Part shown: positions 1 through 6,902 of the stretch, one piece after another
How the letters are laid out: each line of letters starts with the position of its first letter
Position numbering within the stretch: the first letter of the stretch is position 1
Assembly (NCBI GenBank): GCA_021371965.1
Contig: JAJFVE010000128.1
Span: 1-9,046 of the forward strand
From: Planctomycetaceae bacterium
Lineage (GTDB): Bacteria; Planctomycetota; Phycisphaerae; SM23-33
DNA length: 9,046 bases
Reading direction: 5' to 3'
Made by a program: the position numbers and the translations under genes
Notes under the pieces: generated by a model
Seen by the model: only the letters and a program-made list of their open reading frames with translations
Told to the model about the DNA's origin: nothing
Databases searched by the model: none

Positions 1-380
<380 letters not shown>

Positions 381-410
381 ATTAAGACGGTCTATCACTG
401 TTACTCATTA

Positions 411-450
411 AAGAAACGCCTCCTCCATTATGGATGGGGCGTTTTCTTTT
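411..450 (+). terminator. Rho-independent terminator of the 16S transcript
   Basis: An AAACGCC arm (414-420) pairs with GGCGTTT (437-443). The stem continues inward with one wobble and one mismatch to a TCCA-TTA-TGGA tip. It is followed by a T-rich tract (440-450, GTTTTCTTTT). An A-rich stretch lies just upstream. The hairpin begins about 160 nt after the 16S end, which marks the end of this rRNA transcript without a 23S gene. Confidence 0.85.
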
Positions 451-684
451 GCGCCGACGCCTTGTTCAGGAATAGTTCACCGCAAAGGTCGCAAAGGGCG
501 CAAAGGCAGTGGAGGACAAGGAAAGGCTCTTGAAGAACACGAAGAATGTGGATGAGGAATCTTCTAACCTTTGTAATCTTTGTGGCAAGGTTGTTTCATG
601 GTTTCGGGCGAACTGAAGGTTCGTCATCGACCACGGTAAAGCTTTTACCCCATCCGCCCTTTGCGTCCTTTGCGACCTTTGCGG
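451..684. other. Intergenic gap of degenerate 9-nt-unit sequence
   Basis: This is the convergent gap between the rRNA terminator and the stop codon of the GH29-like gene. It is bounded by an inverted pair of 9-nt-unit arrays, listed separately. The interior also shows 9-nt pairs: GAAGAACAC then GAAGAATGT (533-550), and CTTTGTAAT then CTTTGTGGC (569-586). Open frames exist on both strands, but they simply translate the repeats and show no domain or ribosome binding site, so I call no gene. Confidence 0.6.
479..507 (+). repeat. 9-nt-unit array, left arm of inverted pair
   Basis: Three consecutive CGCAAAGGN units (481-507) follow an AC dinucleotide. Positions 479-506 match the reverse complement of 658-685 at 27 of 28 positions. 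Sequences of this kind are familiar to me from intergenic regions of planctomycetes and related bacteria. I know of no established function. Confidence 0.8.
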
Positions 685-686
685 TT
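657..686 (-). repeat. 9-nt-unit array, right arm of inverted pair
   Basis: On the minus strand this reads CGCAAAGGN three times, inverted relative to 479-507 and about 150 bp away. It starts inside the TAA stop (685-687) of the GH29-like gene, so the repeat abuts the coding end exactly. With 479-507 it could form a long stem in a read-through transcript from either side. Whether it acts as a terminator is not evident, because no T tract follows. Confidence 0.8.
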
Positions 687-2088
687 AATCCCCCCGCACG
701 ATCTTGCGAATCTTGCGCATCCATCGCACGGTCTGCGGGGCGATGCTGCCGTCCATCAGGCAACCCAGGTTCAGCGTCACCGCTGCGCCGCGCTGCACGC
801 ACTGCTTGATATGCCCGCCGAACATCTCCGCTTTCCAGATCGGGTTATCCACGATCTTGCCATTTTCGATCTTTCCGCAGCCCCAGTTGCAGTCAGGGCT
901 GTACAGGGCGTGGTACAGGATGCCCTTGCCGGCGCCGGCGGCGAATTGGGCGCCGTCTTCGCTGCGGTAGTGTTTGCGATCGGGCGCGGCCCCGATCGTC
1001 TGAAAGACCTCGCCGGCCCAGAAATCCTGCGCCTGCGTCGGCACCGGGAACGCCCAATGGTTGAAGGCGATCATGCGATCTTTGCATCCCGCGCGGGCGG
1101 CCTTGAGAATCGTGTGGATGTCCAGATGCCCCCACTTGATGTAGGGCTGATAGAACGAGTCGAGCCAGTACGCCCCGAGGTGCGGGCCGTAGTGCTCGCC
1201 GACTTCCTGGAACATCCGGCAGCACAGGTCGACGTACCGCTCCATGCTGCGGCAGGTCGACAGCGAGGCGAACGTCGGGCAGTTGAGGTACGCGCACATG
1301 CGCATGCTCCGACGCTCGAGCTCGTAGCTCATCTCGGCCAGCAGGTCGCGGCGGGTCGTCCAGCCGGGGTGGATCTTCTCCCAGAACTTCAGCGGGGCGG
1401 GGAAGTGCGGCTCGCCGTGGTTAGCCGTGATGAAGACGTAGCGTGCGCCCGTGTCCTCGACCATGTCGGCCCAGCGCCGCACATCGAAATCGTTCACCAT
1501 CTGCTCATACGGTTTGGTCTGCCCCTTCAGGTCGCTGCGGCCGGGCTGCCAGTGAAACATCAGCCCGTACCCGAGCTGCGAGAACCAGGCCGGGCTGGGC
1601 CGTTCGGTCAGGGCGGCGGCCTCGCGCGCGGCCAAGGCCTTTTGCGCCCGCACGGGCGTCAACTCGATCGAGGAGACGTTGAGGGACTTGGGCTTCTTGC
1701 CGGTGGTCGCATGGACGCTGATGGTGACGGGCCCCTCGCGCAGCCGCAGCGCGCCCGGGAGCGTCACGCGCTCGAAGTTGTAGTCGCGTTTGTCCTCGCC
1801 CGTCCAGACGCCCCAGGTCTTGGCGACCGTGCCGGCGACCTCGCTTTTGCCGGCCGTCACGCGCACCGCTGCAGGCTTTCCCGGTACCGAGCAGCACAGG
1901 GCGACCTGGTACTCCCCGGCGGCCTGCACGTCGGCGGCCAGGTCCACCGACGCCTGCCCCTGCCACATGGCGTACAGGTCGAAGTAGTACATTGCCGCCT
2001 CGCCGGTGAGGGCGGCCTTGTTGCGGATGTACAGATGCGTGGTTTCGTCGGGGCGTATCGTAATGCGGTCGGCTCGAATGTTTCGCAT
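685..2088 (-). CDS. GH29-like glycoside hydrolase (alpha-L-fucosidase family)
   Basis: A protein of 467 residues from ATG at 2088. Residues about 20-145 look like a beta-sandwich accessory domain of the carbohydrate-binding type. Residues about 165-467 resemble the GH29 barrel: GYGLMFHWQPG (173-183) matches the family's G-F-HW motif, YVFITANHGEPHF (217-229) the Y-x-LT-x-KH region, and LGAYWLDSF (304-312) supplies a candidate nucleophile, Asp310. GH29 enzymes release terminal alpha-L-fucose by a retaining mechanism. The acid/base residue cannot be placed by eye. No signal peptide is visible, which suggests a cytoplasmic enzyme. An in-frame TTG at 2157 would add 23 residues translated from a 7-nt repeat array, so I prefer the ATG; no clear ribosome binding site decides it. 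The gene runs divergently from the phosphoesterase and converges on the 16S gene. Confidence 0.8.
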   Translation of the reverse strand: MRNIRADRITIRPDETTHLYIRNKAALTGEAAMYYFDLYAMWQGQASVDLAADVQAAGEYQVALCCSVPGKPAAVRVTAGKSEVAGTVAKTWGVWTGEDKRDYNFERVTLPGALRLREGPVTISVHATTGKKPKSLNVSSIELTPVRAQKALAAREAAALTERPSPAWFSQLGYGLMFHWQPGRSDLKGQTKPYEQMVNDFDVRRWADMVEDTGARYVFITANHGEPHFPAPLKFWEKIHPGWTTRRDLLAEMSYELERRSMRMCAYLNCPTFASLSTCRSMERYVDLCCRMFQEVGEHYGPHLGAYWLDSFYQPYIKWGHLDIHTILKAARAGCKDRMIAFNHWAFPVPTQAQDFWAGEVFQTIGAAPDRKHYRSEDGAQFAAGAGKGILYHALYSPDCNWGCGKIENGKIVDNPIWKAEMFGGHIKQCVQRGAAVTLNLGCLMDGSIAPQTVRWMRKIRKIVRGD

Positions 2089-2101
2089 ACGCCCATTCTC
2101 G

Positions 2102-2164
2102 ATTTGCCATTTCCAATTTGCAATTTCCAATTGGAGTCCGCAATCGGCAATCCGCAATCCGCAA
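2102..2164. repeat. Nine in-register 7-nt units between divergent genes
   Basis: The stretch reads as five units of the type ATTTNCA (2102-2136: ATTTGCC, ATTTCCA, ATTTGCA, ATTTCCA, then a degenerate ATTGGAG). Four units of the type TCCGCAA follow without a break (2137-2164, one with TCGGCAA). It occupies most of the gap between the two divergent starts, so any promoter must overlap or flank it. It resembles the class of short tandemly repeated heptamers described in cyanobacteria. Translation of it gives low-value N-terminal extensions to both neighbours. Confidence 0.85.
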
Positions 2165-2189
2165 TCGCATGGCGCGTGTTAAAACGAGT

Positions 2190-3191
2190 ATGAAAACACG
2201 AACGATCCACAGCGTCACAGCGGCCCTGGCGGCAGTGCTTCTGGCCTCGGCGGTCTGGGCCTTCCCGCCGGCCAAGCCTTACGACCCGCGTCCGCTGTCG
2301 GAGCAGGCCGAGAAAAAACTCACGGCCGACAAGTTCTCGTTCATCGTCTTCGGCGACACGAAGAACTCCAAGTTCTTCCCCGGCGTGGTCAAACTGGCCG
2401 ACAGCCTGGCCCCGACCTTCGCCCTGACCACCGGCGACATGGTCAAGTCCGGCCACACGAGCCTGTATGATGACCTGGAGCGCACGGCCGGGCCGTTCAT
2501 GCGCAAGTATCCCACGTGGCCGTGCGTGGGCAACCATGAGCTCGCCACGGCCGAGGGATGGGGGATGTACAAGGCCTTCCACGGCATCACGGCGTGGGAC
2601 TATAGCTTCGACTTCCGCAACGCTCGGTTCATCCAGATCGGCGCGCCCAACGTCTGGGAAAAGTCCGCCAAGATGAAATGGCTCGAAGAGCAGCTCGCCG
2701 AGGGCAAGAAGGCCGGCAAGCACCTGTTCATCTGGCAGCACCAGCCGATCTACAGCGTCGGGCAGAAGCGCCCGCGCGAGGTGCCGGGCCAGCCCAACGA
2801 CTTCACGCGCCTGTGCGACAAATACGGCGTGATCGCCGTCTTCGCCGGGCACGAGCACAACTACTATCGTACCTTCCGCGACGGCGTGAGCTACATCACG
2901 CAGGCCCTGGCCGGAGCGCAGATCTACTACCTCAACCGCCGCAGCGAAGCCGTCGACGGCGACGTGTACTACGGCGCCCGAGGCAAGGAACTCGGCGGGA
3001 CGCTGCTGGTCAAGGCCGGCGTCGAGAAGGTCTACCCCACCGGCCAGTACATGGTCACGCAGGTCTTCATCGACGGCGACAAGGTCACCGGCAAAACGGT
3101 AGCCGTCGGCGGCGAAGTGATCGATGAGTTCACCCTCCTGCCCCGCCCGACGACGCGGCCGAGCACGCGAGCGGCGACACAACAGAAATAG
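2190..3191 (+). CDS. Exported calcineurin-like metallophosphoesterase
   Basis: A protein of 333 residues. Residues 1-24 form a signal peptide (basic MKTRT start, hydrophobic AALAAVLLASAV core, AVWA cleavage site before FPP), so it acts outside the cytoplasmic membrane. The two-metal phosphoesterase motifs occur in order: GDTKN (55-59), TGDM (81-84), GNHE (114-117), WQHQP (182-186) and GHEH (220-223). The domain is complete, with a short Thr/Pro/Arg-rich tail. The overall type recalls bacterial purple-acid-phosphatase-like enzymes; the substrate is unknown. The first motif has Lys where many members carry His (D-x-H), a variation I believe is common. The start at 2190 gives the cleanest signal peptide; ATG 2169 would add seven residues. 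Neither has a good ribosome binding site. The gene is divergent from the GH29-like gene. Confidence 0.88.
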   Translation: MKTRTIHSVTAALAAVLLASAVWAFPPAKPYDPRPLSEQAEKKLTADKFSFIVFGDTKNSKFFPGVVKLADSLAPTFALTTGDMVKSGHTSLYDDLERTAGPFMRKYPTWPCVGNHELATAEGWGMYKAFHGITAWDYSFDFRNARFIQIGAPNVWEKSAKMKWLEEQLAEGKKAGKHLFIWQHQPIYSVGQKRPREVPGQPNDFTRLCDKYGVIAVFAGHEHNYYRTFRDGVSYITQALAGAQIYYLNRRSEAVDGDVYYGARGKELGGTLLVKAGVEKVYPTGQYMVTQVFIDGDKVTGKTVAVGGEVIDEFTLLPRPTTRPSTRAATQQK

Positions 3192-3196
3192 AAAGC

Positions 3197-3296
3197 AGAT
3201 CCTATATCCTCGGTCCTAGATCCTCGGGGAACTGAAGCAGCGCATTGTGATCGCCTTTGTTTTTCCCTAGGATCAAGGACCTAGGATCGAGGATCT
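3197..3296. repeat. Imperfect inverted repeat of 7-nt units
   Basis: The arms at 3197-3229 and 3264-3296 are inverted copies matching at 27 of 33 positions, with a 34-nt loop. Each arm is itself a run of four heptamers ending in TCCT (AGATCCT, ATATCCT, CGGTCCT, AGATCCT in the left arm). Transcribed, it would fold into a long interrupted stem just after the phosphoesterase stop, so it may act as a transcript end, although no T tract follows directly (ATTAAG). It lies between two genes on the same strand. Confidence 0.85.
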
Positions 3297-3312
3297 ATTA
3301 AGCCCCCCCCTT

Positions 3313-3326
3313 GCGGCAAAGGCCGC
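3313..3326 (+). promoter_or_regulatory. Small hairpin upstream of the GHL6-like start
   Basis: GCGGC-AAAG-GCCGC forms a perfect 5-bp stem immediately after a run of eight C residues (3304-3310 region) and 6 nt before the ribosome binding site. It could influence translation of the downstream gene; a stem this short may also be chance. Confidence 0.3.
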
Positions 3327-3332
3327 ACTTTT

Positions 3333-3337
3333 GAGGA
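3333..3337 (+). promoter_or_regulatory. Ribosome binding site GAGGA
   Basis: GAGGA ends 4 nt before ATG 3342 and complements the CCTCC at the end of the 16S rRNA in this same window. It supports the chosen start of the glycoside hydrolase gene. Confidence 0.65.
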
Positions 3338-3341
3338 ACTT

Positions 3342-5357
3342 ATGGCAACCAACATCGGCTCCCAGCAGCGCGACTATGAACGATGCCGCCAGGTGCATCT
3401 GGATTTCCACACCTCCGAGCACATGCCTGCCGTGGGCAGCAGGTTCGACAAGAAGAACTGGCAGGAGGCCCTGAAGCTCGGGCGGGTGAACCTGATCAAC
3501 ATCTTCGGCAAGTGCCATCACTCGTGGTGCTATTACCCCACCAAGGCCGGCCGTATGCACCCGACGCTCTCGCACGACCTTCTGGGCGCTCAGATCGAGG
3601 CCTGCCATGAGATCGATGTCAAAGTCTCCACCTACATCACCGTCGGCTGGTCGGCCAACGACGCGCTGGCGCATCCGGAGTGGATTCATCGCAACTCCGA
3701 CGGGAGCATCTGCGGGTACGATCCGGCCAAGGTGAAGATGGACGACGCCAAGCCGATCGTCAACTGGTCGCTGCTGTGCCCGGTGGGGCCTTACCATCAC
3801 CAGGTGATGGCCCACGTCGAGGAAGTCTGCCGGATGTATCCCACCGACGGGATCTGGCTGGACATCTACTCGATGACCCACGCATGCTACTGCGACGCCT
3901 GCCGGGCGGGCATGGCCGCCGCCGGCGTCGACGCCTCCAACGAGGCTGCCGCGATGACCTGGCGCATCGGCGCGCTGCTGGAGCACCAGGGCAAGGTGGC
4001 CGCCCTGGTAGAGCAACTCAAGCCCGGCGCGACGATCTACTTCAACGGCACCACGGCCACCAATATGAACGGGCTCTACAAGCACGCCCTCTATCAGCAC
4101 AATTCCAAGAACGACCTGGAAGACCTGCCCACCACTTGGGGCGGGTACAACAAGTTTCCGCTGCGAGCGAGGCTGTTCCACAACGTCGGCCGTCCCGTCG
4201 TGGCGATGAGCGGCAAGTTCCACACGATGTGGGGCGAGTTCGGCGGCTTCAAGCACCGCGATGCGATGAAGTACGAAGCGGCGTGCATGATCGCCAACGG
4301 CGCGCGGTGCAACTTCGGGGACCAGATGCACCCCGACGGGCACATGGACCTGTCCACGTACGCCAACATCGGCCACGCGTTTGAGTACGTCGAGAAGATC
4401 GAGGCCTACGGCGTGCCGGGCGTGCCGGTGTCGAACCTGGCGCTTCTGCACAGCGAAAACGGCGAGGCCGACGAGGGCGCCGCCTCGATGCTGCTGGAAA
4501 CGCAGACCGAGTTCGAGATGATCCGCCCCGGCGCGAAGATCGACGACCGCATCGACGTGCTCGTGATCCCCGGCGCGCCGTGCCTGGATGACGCTGCGGC
4601 CGGGATCGTCAGCGCCTTCATCGCTCGCGGCGGCAAGGTGCTGGCGATGGGCGCCGGCGTACTGGACGCCTCGCGCGAAAAGTGCCTGCTGGACGTCGGG
4701 GCCGAATATCTCGGCGCCGCGGCCTACGTTAACGACTACACGCAGGCCGCCGCTACGGTGGGAGAGGATCTGCCCGCCACGCCATTCCTGAACTACGAAG
4801 CCGCCCCGCGCTTCGCCCCCAAGCCCGGCACCGAGACGCTGGCGGCAATCTACGAGCCATACTTCGACCGCACGTACGCGAAATATTGCTCGCACCAGAA
4901 CACGCCCAACCGCACCGAGCCGGCCGCCCACCCCGCGGCGATGCGCAAGGAAAACGTGATCGTTACCGCGCACGACCTGGGCACGGCATACCACCGCCAC
5001 GGCGCCCGGGTGCACCGCCAGCTCTTCCTCAACTGCCTGAAACTGCTGCACACGAGCCCGATGCTCGAAACCCGGATGCCCAGCGCCGGCCGCGCGACCC
5101 TCATCCACCAACCCCACGAAAACCGCTACGTAGCCCACCTGACCTACGCCGCCCCGATGAAGCGAGGCCGCTGCGAGATCATCGAAGACATCGTCCCCCT
5201 GACCAATGTCAACCTGACCGTCCGCCTGCCGGAAAAGATCAAGCGGGTGTATGAAGTTCCGTCCATGGCGCCGCTTGCGGCGACGCCGGGGGCCGAAGCC
5301 CTCAGCCTGACGATCCCAAGACTCCAGTGCCACACCGCGGTGGTGTTCGAGTACTGA
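3342..5357 (+). CDS. GHL6/GH151-like glycoside hydrolase with beta-galactosidase-trimerisation-type domain
   Basis: A protein of 671 residues with no signal peptide, so probably cytoplasmic. Residues about 15-350 form a putative TIM barrel of the hypothetical glycosyl hydrolase 6 type: RQVHLDFHTSE (16-26), NIFGKCHHSWCYYPTK (53-68), HPEW (111-114), DGIWLDIY (169-176, Asp174 a candidate catalytic acid) and CYCDAC (182-187). Residues about 360-520 look like the Rossmann-like beta-galactosidase trimerisation domain (LVIPGAPCLDD, then FIARGGKVLAMGAG). A C-terminal beta domain follows, about 560-671. The same layout is, as I recall, seen in GH151 alpha-L-fucosidases, so fucosidase activity is a reasonable guess beside a GH29-like gene, but it is not shown by the sequence. 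The start has a good GAGGA site. The gene could be read alone; the next gene is 83 bp downstream on the same strand. Confidence 0.8.
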   Translation: MATNIGSQQRDYERCRQVHLDFHTSEHMPAVGSRFDKKNWQEALKLGRVNLINIFGKCHHSWCYYPTKAGRMHPTLSHDLLGAQIEACHEIDVKVSTYITVGWSANDALAHPEWIHRNSDGSICGYDPAKVKMDDAKPIVNWSLLCPVGPYHHQVMAHVEEVCRMYPTDGIWLDIYSMTHACYCDACRAGMAAAGVDASNEAAAMTWRIGALLEHQGKVAALVEQLKPGATIYFNGTTATNMNGLYKHALYQHNSKNDLEDLPTTWGGYNKFPLRARLFHNVGRPVVAMSGKFHTMWGEFGGFKHRDAMKYEAACMIANGARCNFGDQMHPDGHMDLSTYANIGHAFEYVEKIEAYGVPGVPVSNLALLHSENGEADEGAASMLLETQTEFEMIRPGAKIDDRIDVLVIPGAPCLDDAAAGIVSAFIARGGKVLAMGAGVLDASREKCLLDVGAEYLGAAAYVNDYTQAAATVGEDLPATPFLNYEAAPRFAPKPGTETLAAIYEPYFDRTYAKYCSHQNTPNRTEPAAHPAAMRKENVIVTAHDLGTAYHRHGARVHRQLFLNCLKLLHTSPMLETRMPSAGRATLIHQPHENRYVAHLTYAAPMKRGRCEIIEDIVPLTNVNLTVRLPEKIKRVYEVPSMAPLAATPGAEALSLTIPRLQCHTAVVFEY

Positions 5358-5391
5358 CCGGAACTTTTTCCCAACCGCCGCGTCCAAGTGG

Positions 5392-5407
5392 GGAATCGAT
5401 GGATTCC
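5392..5407 (+). promoter_or_regulatory. Perfect 6-bp hairpin upstream of the HEAT-repeat gene
   Basis: GGAATC-GATG-GATTCC lies in the 83-bp gap between the two plus-strand genes, about 20 nt before the ribosome binding site of the second. There is no T tract, so it is not a standard terminator. A short operator or a chance palindrome are both possible. Confidence 0.3.
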
Positions 5408-5428
5408 TGAACTGAAACGCCATCTACC

Positions 5429-5436
5429 GAGGAGAG
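5429..5436 (+). promoter_or_regulatory. Strong ribosome binding site GAGGAGAG
   Basis: GAGGAG pairs with the anti-Shine-Dalgarno CTCC and sits at normal distance from ATG 5441. It is the best ribosome binding site in the window and fixes the start of the gene. Confidence 0.75.
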
Positions 5437-5440
5437 ACCT

Positions 5441-6646
5441 ATGAAGCCGTTTCTCGTCGTCCTATTCACTGCCATGTTTGCGCTCCCGTTGCTCGGTCAG
5501 CCCGCGCCTGGGGAGGCTGTGGCCACCTCCGGCACGGCGGAAGTCACGATGGGATACGCCCGTGTGGGCGGGCATGCGCCGGGAAACTATAGCGTCACGA
5601 TCCAGGGGCGCCAGGTGGTGATCGTCACGCCGGGCCGCACGCCCGTTACATCGCGAGTTCCTGTCGCTGAAGACGAAGTCGAATATTTCCGCGCGCTCTT
5701 CCGACTCGGCAAATTCCTTAACTATCCAACGTCTTCGCCTCCTGCGGGCAGAGGCATCGAGGACCGCCCCAAGGAGACGTTGACGCTCACTGTCGGCGAA
5801 AAGAGCCATACGGCCGATTGTACGGCCGCGCAGGACCCTTACCTGCGGGACCTCATGGGCCTGTTCCGCGAGGTTCTGTGCAAGCAGGAGATGATCCTGA
5901 TGCTGGACGCGGCGGCGACGGCGAAGACCCGCCCCGCCATGCGGATGGACGGTTTGCAGTGGAAAAGGCCCCTGCGTGGGCAGCGAGGCAGGGCCAGCGG
6001 GCTCATGAATGAGCTGCTGGAACGAAATCTAGTGCATGAAGTCGTCTCCTGTGATGCTAGCGGAAACATTGAGACGCTGGGTGCACTGGCGAATCTCAAA
6101 ACTATAGAGATACTGGCCGCGAAGCTCAAAGGCCCAGGTCGCGATCTCTCTTATGCGGTCGATGGGCTCGGGAGCAGCGGGGACCCGCGAGCCATACCGC
6201 CACTGTTGAACCTCCTGGCCGAAGGCAATCAAGACCCGAGGATTGTCCGTGCCTTGGCGCGGCTCGATTGCCACGCAGTCTTGGACGAGGCTTTGGAACG
6301 GCGAGATATCGAATCGCTAGGCTATATTGGCCGAGACGATCCTAGAGCGGTTGCTCTGGTGGAAGGCGAAGCTTACGGTTGGTTCACAGAACGTGGGCCA
6401 CGGTCTGACGCCGTGCGAGCCCTGGCACAAATGCAACGCCTGCCGACGCCCACCAAGGCTAATCTTTTCGCCCACGTGTTTGCCGGACTTCTGATTCTGC
6501 TGGGGATTGTCGTTCTCATCGTACCCCACGTTGTCGCCAGGTTGCCGGACTGCTTGGGCAGCCTCCGGTTGCGCGCCATCGCAATGGTCGGAATCCTGGC
6601 AGGAGCCGGCATGCTCTACATGCTGCACTTTGCGATCTTCTTCTGA
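5441..6646 (+). CDS. Membrane-anchored HEAT-like repeat protein, function unknown
   Basis: A protein of 401 residues that I do not recognise as a named family. It has a signal sequence (MKPFLVVLFTAMFALPLLG, cleavage near residue 20; no lipobox Cys). A beta-rich domain of about residues 30-125 follows. Residues about 210-335 contain weak HEAT/PBS-lyase-like helical repeats, clearest at GDPRAIPPLLNLLA (247-260) and again around DDPRAVALVEG (299-309). Two hydrophobic helices close the protein (about 345-366 and 379-400) with a short basic link between them. The predicted topology is a large exported domain held by a C-terminal helical hairpin. HEAT-like domains usually serve protein-protein contacts; no catalytic motif is visible. 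It may share a transcript with the glycoside hydrolase 83 bp upstream, but nothing links their functions. Confidence 0.8.
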   Translation: MKPFLVVLFTAMFALPLLGQPAPGEAVATSGTAEVTMGYARVGGHAPGNYSVTIQGRQVVIVTPGRTPVTSRVPVAEDEVEYFRALFRLGKFLNYPTSSPPAGRGIEDRPKETLTLTVGEKSHTADCTAAQDPYLRDLMGLFREVLCKQEMILMLDAAATAKTRPAMRMDGLQWKRPLRGQRGRASGLMNELLERNLVHEVVSCDASGNIETLGALANLKTIEILAAKLKGPGRDLSYAVDGLGSSGDPRAIPPLLNLLAEGNQDPRIVRALARLDCHAVLDEALERRDIESLGYIGRDDPRAVALVEGEAYGWFTERGPRSDAVRALAQMQRLPTPTKANLFAHVFAGLLILLGIVVLIVPHVVARLPDCLGSLRLRAIAMVGILAGAGMLYMLHFAIFF

Positions 6647-6701
6647 TTCCGTTAGTCCTGTTTGGCACACATTTCGTGCAGTCCTGGGGGCGCGGAGGGG
6701 C

Positions 6702-6881
6702 GGGTGGCCTGGGTAAGCGGAACAGGTCTTGAGGGTGCCACGCACAACTCCGTTGTGCGTGCCAATGTGCCTTGTACCACAGAGATCGTTGAGCGGGGCG
6801 AGAAAGGGACTTGGTATTTCCGTGCCTCCATCTGCCGTCGTGCGTTCGCCGACACACACAACGGAGTTGTGCGTGGCACCC
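6702..6881 (+). repeat. REPIN/MITE-like element, copy A
   Basis: A 180-bp unit repeated in the same orientation at 7696-7875, about 85 percent identical by hand alignment with a few 1-2 nt gaps. Its core (6733-6881, 149 bp) has 29-bp terminal inverted repeats at 6733-6761 and 6853-6881 that match at 28 of 29. Each end is also a hairpin in itself: CACGCACAAC-TCC-GTTGTGCGTG (6739-6761, perfect) and its counterpart at 6853-6875 (one mismatch). The left 31 bp (6702-6732) is shared between the copies but lies outside the inverted repeats. No transposase and no clear target duplication are seen. It lies between the stop of the HEAT-like gene and the stop of the HEPN gene. Confidence 0.88.
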
Positions 6882-6902
6882 GGCTTGGTGCTGGCACAGG
6901 CG

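Noticed and set aside
2089..2157. TTG-initiated N-terminal extension of the GH29-like protein
   Set aside because: Its residues are a direct translation of the 7-nt repeat array and form no signal peptide; ATG 2088 lies just after the array.
2102..2164. CRISPR array
   Set aside because: The units are only 7 nt with no spacers, and no cas genes are near.
661..2193. A 510-residue plus-strand open frame opposite the GH29-like gene
   Set aside because: It is antisense to a protein with recognisable GH29 motifs, contains no domain, and is a by-product of high GC codon use, although it is longer than the real gene.
1857..3182. A 441-residue minus-strand open frame opposite the phosphoesterase
   Set aside because: It overlaps the complete metallophosphoesterase and part of the GH29-like gene, and its sequence is low-complexity in the way of GC-rich shadow frames.
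3273..5423. A 716-residue minus-strand open frame longer than the glycoside hydrolase it opposes
   Set aside because: The plus-strand frame has clear family motifs and a ribosome binding site; the antisense frame has neither and includes intergenic repeat sequence.
6733..6761. The GC-rich hairpin after the HEAT-like gene as its intrinsic terminator
   Set aside because: No T tract follows, and the hairpin belongs to a repeat found also at 7729-7757; it might still slow transcription, but this is not shown.
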